DNA of 64,000 bases from positions 1 to 64,000 of the forward strand of contig NZ_FCNY02000012.1 of the NCBI RefSeq assembly GCF_001544575.2, written 5' to 3'. Under the pieces are notes generated by a model. That model did no database searches, was not told the DNA's origin, and was given only the letters and a program-made list of their open reading frames with translations. Position numbers and translations under genes: made by a program. Positions 45,984-54,737 of the stretch are shown piece by piece (within the stretch, counting starts at the first letter, position 1; every line of letters starts with the position of its first letter). Source of the DNA: Caballeronia cordobensis. Its GTDB lineage: Bacteria > Pseudomonadota > Gammaproteobacteria > Burkholderiales > Burkholderiaceae.

Positions 45984-46499
45984 GTGCTCGTCGTCATCGA
46001 CATGCAGGGGCGCCTGCTCGCGCATCTCGACGGCGGCGAAAGGCTCGCCGATCGCGTCGGCACGCTGCTGCGCGCGGCGAGCCTGCTCGACGTTCCGGTC
46101 GTCGTCACGGAGCAGAATCCGGACGGGCTCGGCGGCACCGCCGATGGGCTCGCCGCGCACGCCCGAAGCGCGCGCACGATCCAGAAGCACACCTTCGATG
46201 CCACGCTCGAACCGACGTTCGTCGAGGCACTGCCGCCCGCGCCCGCCACGCTCTGGGTCGCCGGCGCGGAAGCGCACGTGTGCGTGCTGCTGACCGTGCT
46301 CGGATTGCTCCGGCTCGGCTATCGCGTGGAATGGGTCGCGGATGCGGTCGCCTCGCGCCGCGCCGCCGATCGCGACGTCGCGCTGGAACGCGCGCGGCAG
46401 GACGGCGCGAAGCTCACGACCGTGGAGACGGCGATTTTCGGCTGGCTCGGCAGCTACCGGCATCCGCGCTTTCGGGAAGCGCTCGCGCTCGTGAAATGA
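45984..46499 (+). CDS. Isochorismatase-family cysteine hydrolase
   Basis: A 171-residue cysteine hydrolase with the family triad: Asp in VVIDMQG, Lys in IQKHTFDA and nucleophilic Cys in AEAHVCVLLT. It resembles YcaC/nicotinamidase-like members and probably hydrolyses an amide or a vinyl ether in the cytosol. Its GTG start (45984) lies 4 bp after the upstream stop, with GAGG at 45971-45974. Substrate cannot be named from sequence. Confidence 0.8.
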   Translation: MLVVIDMQGRLLAHLDGGERLADRVGTLLRAASLLDVPVVVTEQNPDGLGGTADGLAAHARSARTIQKHTFDATLEPTFVEALPPAPATLWVAGAEAHVCVLLTVLGLLRLGYRVEWVADAVASRRAADRDVALERARQDGAKLTTVETAIFGWLGSYRHPRFREALALVK

Positions 46500-46950
46500 C
46501 CGGCGTCTGACCGGCCGCGCGCCCTGCCGATCGCCGGCTGCCACGCCTCCGGCCTGGTCTGAAACATCGCGTGAAGCGGCCTGTCACACTTTGCGCCGCA
46601 CGCGCGCGCCGGACGAAACAATCCGGCCGCCGCCGAACTTACCCGTGGATGCAGCATTTACTTGCACGGCGCACCGCATGTGCGGGACAGCGCCCAGGCC
46701 GCGAGCGTGCGCGTTCCTGGCATCCGACTTGCTGTACGTCAACTTCGCGATCGGTCGAACGTTCGGTCAGCTTACGGTTTGCCGTCTGCGCCCTTTCGCG
46801 TCTCATGCGCCTTTCATGCATCGCGCAAGAGGACCCGAGCATCGGTGCCCGCATCCACCGAAGTCGCAGTCGGTGCGCGAGCGAAACGCCCCACGAAGAT
46901 TCGAGCCTCTTTGCCGCGCCCTTCCAACGAGCGAGGAGCAACCGATCGTC
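46500..46950. other. 451-bp intergenic region before the paoABC-like operon
   Basis: I see no convincing gene here. Open frames on both strands continue from neighbours with poor codon bias. It should carry the promoter of the aldehyde oxidoreductase operon. A perfect 10-bp palindrome, CGAACGTTCG (46756-46765), sits inside two direct TCGGTC copies and is a candidate operator. No terminator with a T run was found. Confidence 0.4.
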
Positions 46951-47649
46951 ATGTCCCCAGCCGATACCCACTCCGCCGACGCCGGCACCAGCGACGCGGC
47001 GCAAAAGCCGTCGCGCCGGCGTTTCCTTCAGTCGGCCGCGGCGGCCGCCGCCGTTTCGGCCGCGCCGCTTGCGCATGCGCAGCAGCAGGCCGCCGCGACA
47101 CCCGCGATAGCGCCGCCGCCCGCCGCCGTGCCGATGCTGCCCGTCAGGCTCAACATCAACGGGCATCCGTACGAATTGCAGGTCGAGGCGCGCACGACGC
47201 TGCTCGATGCCTTGCGCGAATACGCGGGCCTCACCGGCACGAAGAAAGGCTGCGACCGCGGCCAGTGCGGCGCGTGCACGGTGATCGTGTCGGGACGGCG
47301 CATCAACGCGTGCCTCACGCTCGCGGTGATGCACGAAGGCGAGTCCGTCACCACCGTCGAAGGCCTCGCGCCCAACGGCGACGCGCTCGCGCCGATTCAG
47401 CAAGCGTTCATCGAAAAGGACGCCTTTCAGTGCGGCTACTGTACGCCGGGGCAATTGTGCTCGGCCACCGCGCTCATCGCCGAATACCGCGCGGGCGACG
47501 CGAGCGCGGTCACGGCCGACGTGCGTTTTCGCCCGGCGCAACTGTCCGACGATGAAATCCGCGAGCGCATGAGCGGCAACATCTGCCGCTGCGGCGCGTA
47601 TCCGAACATCGTCGCGGCGGTGAAAGCCGTCGCGTCGGGCAACGCCTGA
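46951..47649 (+). CDS. paoA: Aldehyde oxidoreductase 2Fe-2S subunit (PaoA-like, Tat-exported)
   Basis: A 232-residue iron-sulfur subunit of a xanthine-oxidase-family enzyme. A Tat signal (SRRRFLQSAAAAAAVSA) is followed by a plant-ferredoxin-type cluster (GCDRGQCGACTV) and a helical second cluster domain (CGYCTPGQ, CRCGAYPN). It passes electrons from the molybdenum site to FAD. ATG 46951 is about 12 nt after GAGGAG, and upstream frames do not give a signal. It is the first gene of a three-subunit operon matching E. coli paoABC. Confidence 0.9.
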   Translation: MSPADTHSADAGTSDAAQKPSRRRFLQSAAAAAAVSAAPLAHAQQQAAATPAIAPPPAAVPMLPVRLNINGHPYELQVEARTTLLDALREYAGLTGTKKGCDRGQCGACTVIVSGRRINACLTLAVMHEGESVTTVEGLAPNGDALAPIQQAFIEKDAFQCGYCTPGQLCSATALIAEYRAGDASAVTADVRFRPAQLSDDEIRERMSGNICRCGAYPNIVAAVKAVASGNA

Positions 47650-47659
47650 GGACACGCAC

Positions 47660-48649
47660 ATGGACGCGATCTCCTATCAGCGCGCGCCGGACGTCGGCGC
47701 GGCGCTTGCGGCGGCGAGCCAGCCGGGCGCGATGTTCATCGGCGGCGGCACGAATCTGCTCGACCTGATGAAAGGCGGCGTGATGCGGCCGATGAAACTC
47801 GTCGACATCACGCACATCGATGCGCTGAACGGCATCACCGCTCTGCCTGACGGCGGCCTACGCCTGGGCGCGCTCGTGCGCAACAGCGACGCGGCGAATC
47901 ACGCGTGGGTGCGCGAGCGCTATCCGCTGCTTTCGCAAGCGCTGCTCGCGGGCGCATCGGCGCAATTGCGCAACATGGCGACCGTCGGCGGCAATCTGAT
48001 GCAGCGCACGCGTTGCCCGTACTTCTACGACACCGGCTTTCCTCAATGCAACAAGCGCGCGCCGGGCAGCGGCTGCGCGGCCATCGGCGGGAATAACCGC
48101 ATGCACGCGATTCTCGGCGCGAGCCCGCAATGCATCGCGACGAACCCGTCCGACATGAGCGTCGCGCTCGCGGCGCTCGACGCCGTCGTGCGCGTCACCG
48201 GCCCGAACGGCGAGCGTGCGATTGCCTTCGCGGAGTTTCATCGGCTGCCGGGAGACCGGCCCGATCTCGATACGACCTTGCAGCCGGGCGAGCTGATTAC
48301 ATCGGTCGATCTGCCGCCGCCGCTCTTCGCCGATCATTCGAAGTATCTGAAGGTGCGCGACCGCGCGAGCTACGCGTTCGCGCTCGTCTCCGTCGCGGCC
48401 GCGCTGCAGATGGACGGCAACACGGTGAAAAGCGCGCGCATCGCGCTTGGCGGCGTCGCGCACAAGCCGTGGCGCGCAAGCGCGACCGAACGCGCGCTCG
48501 TCGGCGCGCCGCTCGACAAGCTCGCGCTGCAAACCGCCGCCGCGCTCGCCGTGCAGGGCGCACAGGCGCAGCGCGACAACGCGTTCAAGGTGGCGCTCGC
48601 CCAGCGCGCGATCGTGCGCGCGGTTCAACAGGCCGGAGGTGTCGCATGA
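47660..48649 (+). CDS. paoB: Aldehyde oxidoreductase FAD and 4Fe-4S subunit (PaoB-like)
   Basis: A 329-residue FAD-binding subunit. The flavin motif is MFIGGGTNLLDLMK, with TVGGNLMQRTRC for the pyrophosphate region. A PaoB-specific insertion carries extra cysteines (CPYFYDTGFPQCNKRAPGSG), which bind a 4Fe-4S cluster in E. coli PaoB. It moves electrons from PaoA to the acceptor. It lies 10 bp after paoA, and its TGA overlaps the next ATG by 4 bp. Confidence 0.9.
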   Translation: MDAISYQRAPDVGAALAAASQPGAMFIGGGTNLLDLMKGGVMRPMKLVDITHIDALNGITALPDGGLRLGALVRNSDAANHAWVRERYPLLSQALLAGASAQLRNMATVGGNLMQRTRCPYFYDTGFPQCNKRAPGSGCAAIGGNNRMHAILGASPQCIATNPSDMSVALAALDAVVRVTGPNGERAIAFAEFHRLPGDRPDLDTTLQPGELITSVDLPPPLFADHSKYLKVRDRASYAFALVSVAAALQMDGNTVKSARIALGGVAHKPWRASATERALVGAPLDKLALQTAAALAVQGAQAQRDNAFKVALAQRAIVRAVQQAGGVA

Positions 48650-50868
48650 GTGTCATCGGAAAACCGCTCGATCGCACCGACGGCGTGCTCAAAGTCACGG
48701 GCCAGGCGCGCTATTCGGCCGACAACACCGACGCCAAGCTCGCGCACGCGGTGCTCGTCACGAGTACGGTCGCGAAAGGCCGCATCGCGTCGATCGACAC
48801 GCGCCGCGCAGAAGCGCTGCCCGGCGTGCTGCTCGTGATGACGCACCAGAACGCGATGCGCCTGCCGAACGGCGGCATCCCCGACGCGCAGCCGCCCGCC
48901 GTGCGCAAGCTCACGCTCTTGCAGACCAACGAGGTGCGTTACAGCAACGAGCCGGTCGCGGTGGTCGTCGCCGATTCTCTGGAACATGCGCAGGACGCGG
49001 CGCGCCATGTCGATGTGCGCTACGAAGCCGCGATGCCGAATGCCGATTTCGCGCGCGCGAAGGGTTCGGCGTATCAGCCGGAAAAGATGATGGGCCGCGC
49101 GATCACGACGAAGCGCGGCGACGTCGATGCCGGCTTGCGGCAGGGCCCGACGCGGCTGAACGCGGTCTATACGACGCCCTACGAGCATCACAATCCGATG
49201 GAGCCGCACGCGACGCTCGCCCGCTGGGACGGCCCGACGCTCACGCTCTACGACGCGACGCAGGGCGTCTCCGGCGCGAAGAGCGCGGTCGCGAAGTTCT
49301 TCGGCATGTCCGAGAGCGACGTGCGCGTGATCTGCCCGTTCGTCGGCGGCGGCTTCGGCTGCAAGGGCTCGGTGTGGTCGCACGTCGTGCTGGCGGCGAT
49401 GGCGTCGAAGCAGACCGGACGGCCCGTGAAGCTCGTGCTCGAACGTCCGCAGATGTTCGGCATGATCGGCAACCGGCCGTACACCGAACAGCGCATCCAG
49501 GTCAGCGCACGCGATGACGGCATCATGACCGGCATGCGTCACGACGTCATCTCGACGACCTCGACGTTCGAGGACTGGACCGAAAGCTCGGCGATCGTCA
49601 CGCGCATGATGTACGCGGTGCCGAATCAGTCGACATCGCACAAGCTGGTTGCGCTCGACATCGGCACGCCGACCTTCATGCGCGCGCCCGGCGAAACGAG
49701 CGGCTCGTTCGCGCTCGAAACCGCGATGGACGAGATGGCGTATCAGTTGAAGATGGACCCGCTCGCGTTTCGCATCCGGAATCACGCGAACATGGAGCCG
49801 CAGGACAAGAAGCCGTGGTCGGAGAAGGCGCTGCTCGAATGCTACAGGCGCGGCGCGGACACGTTCGGCTGGTCGAAGCGCCCCGCCGCGCCACGCTCGA
49901 TGCGCGAAGGCAATACGTTCGTCGGCTGGGGCGTGGGCACGGCGACTTATCCGGCGAACCGCAGCGAGGCCTCCGCGCTCGCGCGCATCCTGCCCGACGG
50001 CACCGCGATGGTCGCCTCCGGCACGCAGGATCTCGGCACCGGCACGTACACGATCATGACGCAGGTCGCCGCCGACGCGCTCGGTTTTCCGCTCGATTAC
50101 GTGCGCTTCGCGCTCGGCGATTCGTCGCTGCCCAAGGCGCCGGTGTCGGGCGGCTCGCAATCGGCGGCGAGCGTGTCGCCGGCGGTGCGCGCGTGCTGCA
50201 TGCAGGCGCGCGACCAGTTGATATCGATGGCGCTCGCGGACCGCGGCTCGCCGCTTTTCGGCGTGCCCGGCGACGATGTCATCGTGAGCAACGGCTGGGT
50301 CGTGAGCGTGTCGAATCCGGACAAGCGCGATCCGGCCGCGGCGATCATCGCGCGCAACGGCGGCCGCGCCATCGAAACGATCGCGACGGCGAAACCCGGC
50401 GACGAGAAAAAGCAGTACGCGTTCCACTCGTTCGGCGCGGTGTTCGCGGAAGTGCATGTCGATGCCGATCTCGGCGTGATTCGCGTGCCGCGCATCGTCG
50501 GGGTGTACGACGTCGGCACGCTGCTCAACGCCAAGACCGCGCATAGCCAGTTGATGGGCGGCATCGTCTGGGGCGTCGGCTCGGCGCTCTTCGAGAAGAG
50601 CGAGATGGACGCGCGCTACGGCCGCTACACCAACGCGAACCTCGCGGAGTATCACGTGCCGGTCAACGCGGATATCGGCACGCTCGATATCGCTTTCGTC
50701 GAAGCGCCCGATCCGCTCATCAATCCGCTCGGGGCGCGCGGGATCGGCGAGATCGGGATTACCGGCGTGGCGGGCGCGCTCGGCAACGCGGTGTATCACG
50801 CGACGGGCGTGCGCGTGCGCGACCTGCCGATCACACTCGACAAGGTCTTGCCGCCAACCATGACGTGA
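48646..50868 (+). CDS. paoC: Aldehyde oxidoreductase molybdenum-cofactor subunit (PaoC-like)
   Basis: A 740-residue catalytic subunit of the xanthine oxidase family. Cofactor-binding stretches include CPFVGGGFGCKGS, GTQDLGTGTYT and SGGSQSAASVS. The catalytic glutamate is in GARGIGEIGI near the C-terminus. It hydroxylates aldehydes, probably aromatic ones as in E. coli, to carboxylic acids in the periplasm, being carried out by the Tat signal of PaoA. It is translationally coupled to paoB (ATGA overlap). Confidence 0.9.
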   Translation: MSVIGKPLDRTDGVLKVTGQARYSADNTDAKLAHAVLVTSTVAKGRIASIDTRRAEALPGVLLVMTHQNAMRLPNGGIPDAQPPAVRKLTLLQTNEVRYSNEPVAVVVADSLEHAQDAARHVDVRYEAAMPNADFARAKGSAYQPEKMMGRAITTKRGDVDAGLRQGPTRLNAVYTTPYEHHNPMEPHATLARWDGPTLTLYDATQGVSGAKSAVAKFFGMSESDVRVICPFVGGGFGCKGSVWSHVVLAAMASKQTGRPVKLVLERPQMFGMIGNRPYTEQRIQVSARDDGIMTGMRHDVISTTSTFEDWTESSAIVTRMMYAVPNQSTSHKLVALDIGTPTFMRAPGETSGSFALETAMDEMAYQLKMDPLAFRIRNHANMEPQDKKPWSEKALLECYRRGADTFGWSKRPAAPRSMREGNTFVGWGVGTATYPANRSEASALARILPDGTAMVASGTQDLGTGTYTIMTQVAADALGFPLDYVRFALGDSSLPKAPVSGGSQSAASVSPAVRACCMQARDQLISMALADRGSPLFGVPGDDVIVSNGWVVSVSNPDKRDPAAAIIARNGGRAIETIATAKPGDEKKQYAFHSFGAVFAEVHVDADLGVIRVPRIVGVYDVGTLLNAKTAHSQLMGGIVWGVGSALFEKSEMDARYGRYTNANLAEYHVPVNADIGTLDIAFVEAPDPLINPLGARGIGEIGITGVAGALGNAVYHATGVRVRDLPITLDKVLPPTMT

Positions 50869-50944
50869 CGCGCGTCTTATTGTGCTTGCGGCGTGCTTCG
50901 ATGCGCCGCACAATCGCGATTCGATCACGACAGGAAACGCCGCG

Positions 50945-51532
50945 ATGAGCTATGCGTCGAACGCTACCGGCATCCTGCTGGCGGCGGGTCTGGGCACCCG
51001 CTTCGATCCGTCCGGGCACAGCAACAAACTGCTCGCCACGTTGCCCGACGGCACGCCCGTCGTGTTCCAGTCGGCGCGCAGGCTGCTCGCGGTTTCCGCG
51101 GAGGTGATCGCAGTCGTGCGTCCCGGCGCCGAAAAGCTCGCGGACGTGCTCAACGAAGCCGGCTGCAAGGTCATCTTCAGCGTCGATGGGGAGCGCGGCA
51201 TGGGTGCAACGCTCGCCGCCGCCGTGCGCGCCACCGCCGAAGCCGATGGCTGGCTCGTCGCACTGGGCGACATGCCGTGGATCGGGCACGCGACGTATGA
51301 AGCCGTGGCGCGCGCGCTCGACGGCGGCGAATCGCTCGTCGCGCCGTTTTATCGCGGCAAGCGGGGGCATCCGGCGGGATTCGGCATCGCGCATCGCGAG
51401 GCGCTCGCCGCGCTCGACGGCGATGCGGGCGCGCGCGGCATCTTCTCGACGCACGCACCGTTTATCGTCGAAGTCGACGACGCGAACGTGCTGCGCGATA
51501 TCGATTTGCCGAGCGATCTCGCGCAGGGGTGA
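50945..51532 (+). CDS. MocA-like molybdenum-cofactor nucleotidyltransferase
   Basis: A 195-residue MobA/MocA-type NTP transferase. The nucleotide loop is GILLAAGLGTRFDPSG, with VALGDMPWIG for metal and nucleotide binding and GHPAGFG near the active site. It likely adds CMP to molybdopterin to make the MCD cofactor for the oxidoreductase encoded 76 bp upstream. An XdhC-like insertion chaperone (PaoD), the usual fourth gene, is not seen in the window. Confidence 0.82.
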   Translation: MSYASNATGILLAAGLGTRFDPSGHSNKLLATLPDGTPVVFQSARRLLAVSAEVIAVVRPGAEKLADVLNEAGCKVIFSVDGERGMGATLAAAVRATAEADGWLVALGDMPWIGHATYEAVARALDGGESLVAPFYRGKRGHPAGFGIAHREALAALDGDAGARGIFSTHAPFIVEVDDANVLRDIDLPSDLAQG

Positions 51533-51660
51533 AACCGCTTGGCTTGTCTTCGGTTGGAAAGTCTGAAAAGCGCGCCTGGCCGTTCGGACGAGTTGCTTCG
51601 GACGTATAAGTGAATGGTAGGATGAATTTCATCTGCCCAACCTTTCAGCCGGAGCATCAC

Positions 51661-51858
51661 ATGAAGACAATCCTGAGCGAAATGCGGCGCGTTGCGAACG
51701 CGCTGGCATCCGTTTTTTCGATCCGTCCGCCTACCGATTACCGGTCGGCGTATCCGCGCAGGTCCGCCGAAGAAATGATGGACCGCGCGTGGGCGCGAAC
51801 CATGTCCGACCTGAACGGCGCGATCGAAGGCTATGGACAGCGCAAGCGAAGCCGTTAA
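51661..51858 (+). CDS. Hypothetical small basic protein, 65 residues
   Basis: I do not recognise it. GGAG precedes ATG 51661 by about 8 nt, and codon use looks real. The protein is amphipathic, with an N-terminal helix (MKTILSEMRRVANALASVF) and a basic terminus (GQRKRSR). Its last 26 bp overlap the start of the DUF2335 gene in another frame, suggesting coupled translation. Confidence 0.55.
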   Translation: MKTILSEMRRVANALASVFSIRPPTDYRSAYPRRSAEEMMDRAWARTMSDLNGAIEGYGQRKRSR

Positions 51859-52318
51859 GGACAGCACGGTCCGGTACCTCGCCGAATCCAGTCGGGCCGA
51901 GGTCACGGAGCAGACCAAGGCCATGGCGTCCGGCAAGGCATCGATTACCGTGGCAGTGCAGGCGCATTCGTTTCGCGGCCCCATGCCGCTGCCCGACCAT
52001 CTCGCGCAATACGACAGGATCGTGCCGGGCGCGGGACGGCTGATCGTCGAGGAGTTTCAGATGAACAGCCAGCACGCGCGGCAGATCGAATCCATGAGCG
52101 TGCGCGGGTCCATTCGCAAAGACCTGCGCGCGCAGATCATCGCGGGCTCGCTCGTTCTGATCGGCTTTGGGCTCGTCTTCCGGCTCGCCGAAAACGGTCA
52201 CGATGGCGTCGCCATTGCGGTCGCCGTCACGCTGCTCGTCAGCGTCCTGACCGCATTTCTCACCGGCACCGTCATCCGCGGAAAAGACGACGCGATCAAG
52301 GAAACCCTCGCAAGCTGA
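51833..52318 (+). CDS. DUF2335 membrane protein
   Basis: A 161-residue protein. The central motif PLPDHLAQYDRIVPGAGRLI plus a Gln/His-rich helix (QMNSQHARQIESM) and two C-terminal membrane helices (about 100-145) match DUF2335. The N-terminus is a charged cytoplasmic helix. DUF2335 proteins have no proven function and are often found in accessory regions. It overlaps the preceding small ORF. Its TGA abuts the convergent glycosyltransferase stop (TGATCA at 52316-52321). Confidence 0.72.
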   Translation: MDSASEAVKDSTVRYLAESSRAEVTEQTKAMASGKASITVAVQAHSFRGPMPLPDHLAQYDRIVPGAGRLIVEEFQMNSQHARQIESMSVRGSIRKDLRAQIIAGSLVLIGFGLVFRLAENGHDGVAIAVAVTLLVSVLTAFLTGTVIRGKDDAIKETLAS

Positions 52319-53029
52319 TCAAGCCGCGATCGCCACCGCACCGTCGGAATCGGGGGCGTCCGCGCCAATCGGCAGATAGCGCTTGCTGACTTCCAGCAGC
52401 GTCGCGCCGAATCCCTTCTTGGCGCGAAAATCCGTCCGGGCGCTCGTCACCACACGCGGCGACGCACTCCACGCGATGCGCGCGCCGCTCGCGACCAGCG
52501 CCTCGACGAGCGCCACATCCTCGCTCGACTCCAGCGGCGGAAATCCGCCCGCCCGCACATACGCTGCCGCGGACACGCCCAGATTCGCGCCATGAATATG
52601 CCGATGTCCGTCCGCATCGGTGTAGGTCTGCCCGAAATGCTCGCGCACCGCGCCGATATGCGGCGACCAGTCGTGCACGCCGATCACGCCGCACACCGCG
52701 TCCGCGCAACAGTCGAGCTGCCGCGCGAGCCAGTCTTCGGCGACGCTCGTGTCGGCGTCGGTGAACGCGAGCCAGCGTGCGCCCAGCGCCAGTGCTCTTT
52801 CCGCCCCATGCGCCCGCGCCATGCCGACATTGCGCGCGTCGACGCACGTCACATCCGCGCCCAGCGCTCGCGCGATCGCACCGGTTTCGTCGGTGCAACT
52901 GTCGAGCACGACGATCACGCGCGCCGCTTCCCCCAGCAGTTGATGATGATCCGCGGCGCGGCGCGCAGCCGCCACGCACGCGCCGATCTGCGCGGCTTCG
53001 TTGTGGGCAGGGATGACGATGGCAAGCAT
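52319..53029 (-). CDS. Family 2 glycosyltransferase
   Basis: A 236-residue GT-A fold enzyme of GT2. The opening strand is MLAIVIPAHNEAAQIG, the nucleotide Asp is in VVLDSCTDET, the metal DxD is in AFTDADTSV and the acceptor region is SEDVALVEAL. It lacks membrane helices and has no cell-wall or polysaccharide genes nearby, so the acceptor is unknown. It starts about 170 bp from the divergent LexA-box gene. Confidence 0.85.
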   Translation of the reverse strand: MLAIVIPAHNEAAQIGACVAAARRAADHHQLLGEAARVIVVLDSCTDETGAIARALGADVTCVDARNVGMARAHGAERALALGARWLAFTDADTSVAEDWLARQLDCCADAVCGVIGVHDWSPHIGAVREHFGQTYTDADGHRHIHGANLGVSAAAYVRAGGFPPLESSEDVALVEALVASGARIAWSASPRVVTSARTDFRAKKGFGATLLEVSKRYLPIGADAPDSDGAVAIAA

Positions 53030-53196
53030 GTCGGCTCCGTTTCGATGGTGTTCGGCCGCCTTGGCAAAGCAATCGCCGGCGGCGATGGATCGATTTCAGC
53101 AATGACCGTTCCCATCTGCCGCCACATCGAAACGCCGCATATAGGGGCACGACCGTCTTTAAATAATTGCCACAAAGCAGCGGACGTCGCTAGAAT

Positions 53197-53216
53197 TACT
53201 GTATGGATATACAGTA
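53197..53216 (+). promoter_or_regulatory. Consensus LexA (SOS) box
   Basis: TACTGTATGGATATACAGTA has the CTG-N10-CAG core with symmetric TA flanks. It is close to the E. coli consensus, deviating only in the centre. It lies 21 bp upstream of the ATG of the DUF4130-UdgX gene. A LexA dimer bound here would block transcription until DNA damage. Burkholderiaceae use this LexA motif type. Confidence 0.85.
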
Positions 53217-53237
53217 CTTTTCTGATTCCCCTTGCCG

Positions 53238-54737
53238 ATGAAAAGCGTCATCCTCGATCCGTCGTTTGCTGCCTGGCGTACCGAAGCGCGCAACCTGCTC
53301 ATGGAAGGCGTGCGGCCGGAAGACGTGTTTTGGCGAGAAACCGACGCATCGGCAACGGTGTTCGGCTCCATCGATCCCCCCGCGCCCGGCTCGGTGGACC
53401 CGAACGCGAAGAAGCCGGTCAAGATCGCGCGCGAATTCCTCGTCATGCTCGAAACGGCGGCGTGCTATCGCGCGCCGGACCGCTGGCCGTTTCTCTACAG
53501 GGCGCTGTGGCGCTGGACGCAGGGCGACCGCGCGATCGCATCGCCGCAAGACGCGGAAGGACTGCGGCTGCATCGCATGATCGAATCGGTCGAGGCCGAG
53601 GAGCGCGAAATGCGCAAGGTGCTGCGCTTTCGTCATCGCGACGCGTCGCTCGGGCCGCCCGAGTTCATCAGCTGGTTCGAGCCGGTGCACGACCTGCTGG
53701 AGCATGCCGCGATGCACTTCGCCACGCGCATGGGCAACGCCACCTGGATGATCGCCACGCCGCACGGCGCGGCCTTCTGGGACGGCGCGCTCCTGCGCGT
53801 GGACCGCACGAGCGAGCCGGAGGAAAAGCCGATGGACTTCGGCGACACCGCAATGAGCGGCGAGGCGGTGAGCGGCGACGCCATCGAGGCTCTCTGGCTC
53901 GCTTATTACGAGAGCACCTTCGCGCCCGCGCAGGAAAACGCCGCCGAAATGGCGTCGCACATGCCGGTGCGCTACTGGAAAAGCCCGGAGAACGCGCGCA
54001 CCGATCCCGCGCTGATTTCTCGCGCCGATCCATATTCGCGGCGCGACCGCCATGCGCGCAACGTGCCGTCCGAGATGGAAGTGGCCATCAACACGGATCT
54101 GGAGCCGATCAAGGGCACGCTGCTCACGGAGCCGCCGTCGCTCGACGCGTGCAAGCGCTGCGCGCTCTGGCGCAACGCGACGCAGGCCGTGCCGGGCGTC
54201 GGCCCCGCCGATGCGCGCGTGATGCTGGTCGGCGAGCAGCCGGGCGATCAGGAAGACCGCGAGGGCAAGCCGTTCGTCGGCGCGGCGGGCAAGCTGCTCG
54301 ACGAGGCGCTCGCCGAGGCCGCGCTGCCCCGCGCATCGCTTTATCTGACCAACGCGGTAAAGCACTTCAAATGGGAAGCGCACGGCGAGGAGCGCGCGCA
54401 TCTCGCGCCCGCGCAGCGCGAGCGCGAGGCCTGCCGCTTCTGGCTCGAGGAAGAACTGAAGCGCATCGCGCCGAAGGTGGTCGTCGCGCTCGGCGCAACG
54501 GCGTTGAAGGCGCTCACGGGGCATCGCACGGCGCTGTCCGAGTATCTAGGCAAGACCATCGAGCACAAGGGGCACATCATCGTGCCGACCTATCACCCGT
54601 CGTATCTGATGCGCCTCACCGACGACAAAGTGCGCACGGAAGTTTTCGGGACGATCGTCGAGGCGCTCGTGTTCGCGCAGCAGATCGCGGACGGCATCGC
54701 GACCATCCGCACGCCGGTTGCGGACCGCACGCGCTAA
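53238..54737 (+). CDS. DUF4130-UdgX fusion: SOS-controlled uracil-DNA-binding repair protein
   Basis: A 499-residue two-domain protein. Residues of about 1-250 form a DUF4130 (TIGR03915-like) domain. Residues of about 300-490 are a family-4-like uracil-DNA glycosylase of the UdgX type: CKRC (305-308), GEQPGDQEDREGKPFVG (332-348), TNAVKHFKW, Cys399 and HPSYLMR. UdgX forms a covalent bond to uracil sites through a histidine in a KRRIH loop. Here the loop reads GEERAHLAP (383-391), keeping His388 but losing the basic residues. ATG 53238 lies 21 bp after a LexA box. The radical-SAM partner usual for DUF4130 proteins is absent nearby. Confidence 0.87.
   Translation: MKSVILDPSFAAWRTEARNLLMEGVRPEDVFWRETDASATVFGSIDPPAPGSVDPNAKKPVKIAREFLVMLETAACYRAPDRWPFLYRALWRWTQGDRAIASPQDAEGLRLHRMIESVEAEEREMRKVLRFRHRDASLGPPEFISWFEPVHDLLEHAAMHFATRMGNATWMIATPHGAAFWDGALLRVDRTSEPEEKPMDFGDTAMSGEAVSGDAIEALWLAYYESTFAPAQENAAEMASHMPVRYWKSPENARTDPALISRADPYSRRDRHARNVPSEMEVAINTDLEPIKGTLLTEPPSLDACKRCALWRNATQAVPGVGPADARVMLVGEQPGDQEDREGKPFVGAAGKLLDEALAEAALPRASLYLTNAVKHFKWEAHGEERAHLAPAQREREACRFWLEEELKRIAPKVVVALGATALKALTGHRTALSEYLGKTIEHKGHIIVPTYHPSYLMRLTDDKVRTEVFGTIVEALVFAQQIADGIATIRTPVADRTR

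Noticed and set aside
46571..47110. Frame overlapping the paoA leader
   Set aside because: Ser/Arg/Pro-rich, out of frame with the 2Fe-2S subunit and without coding bias; treated as noncoding leader.
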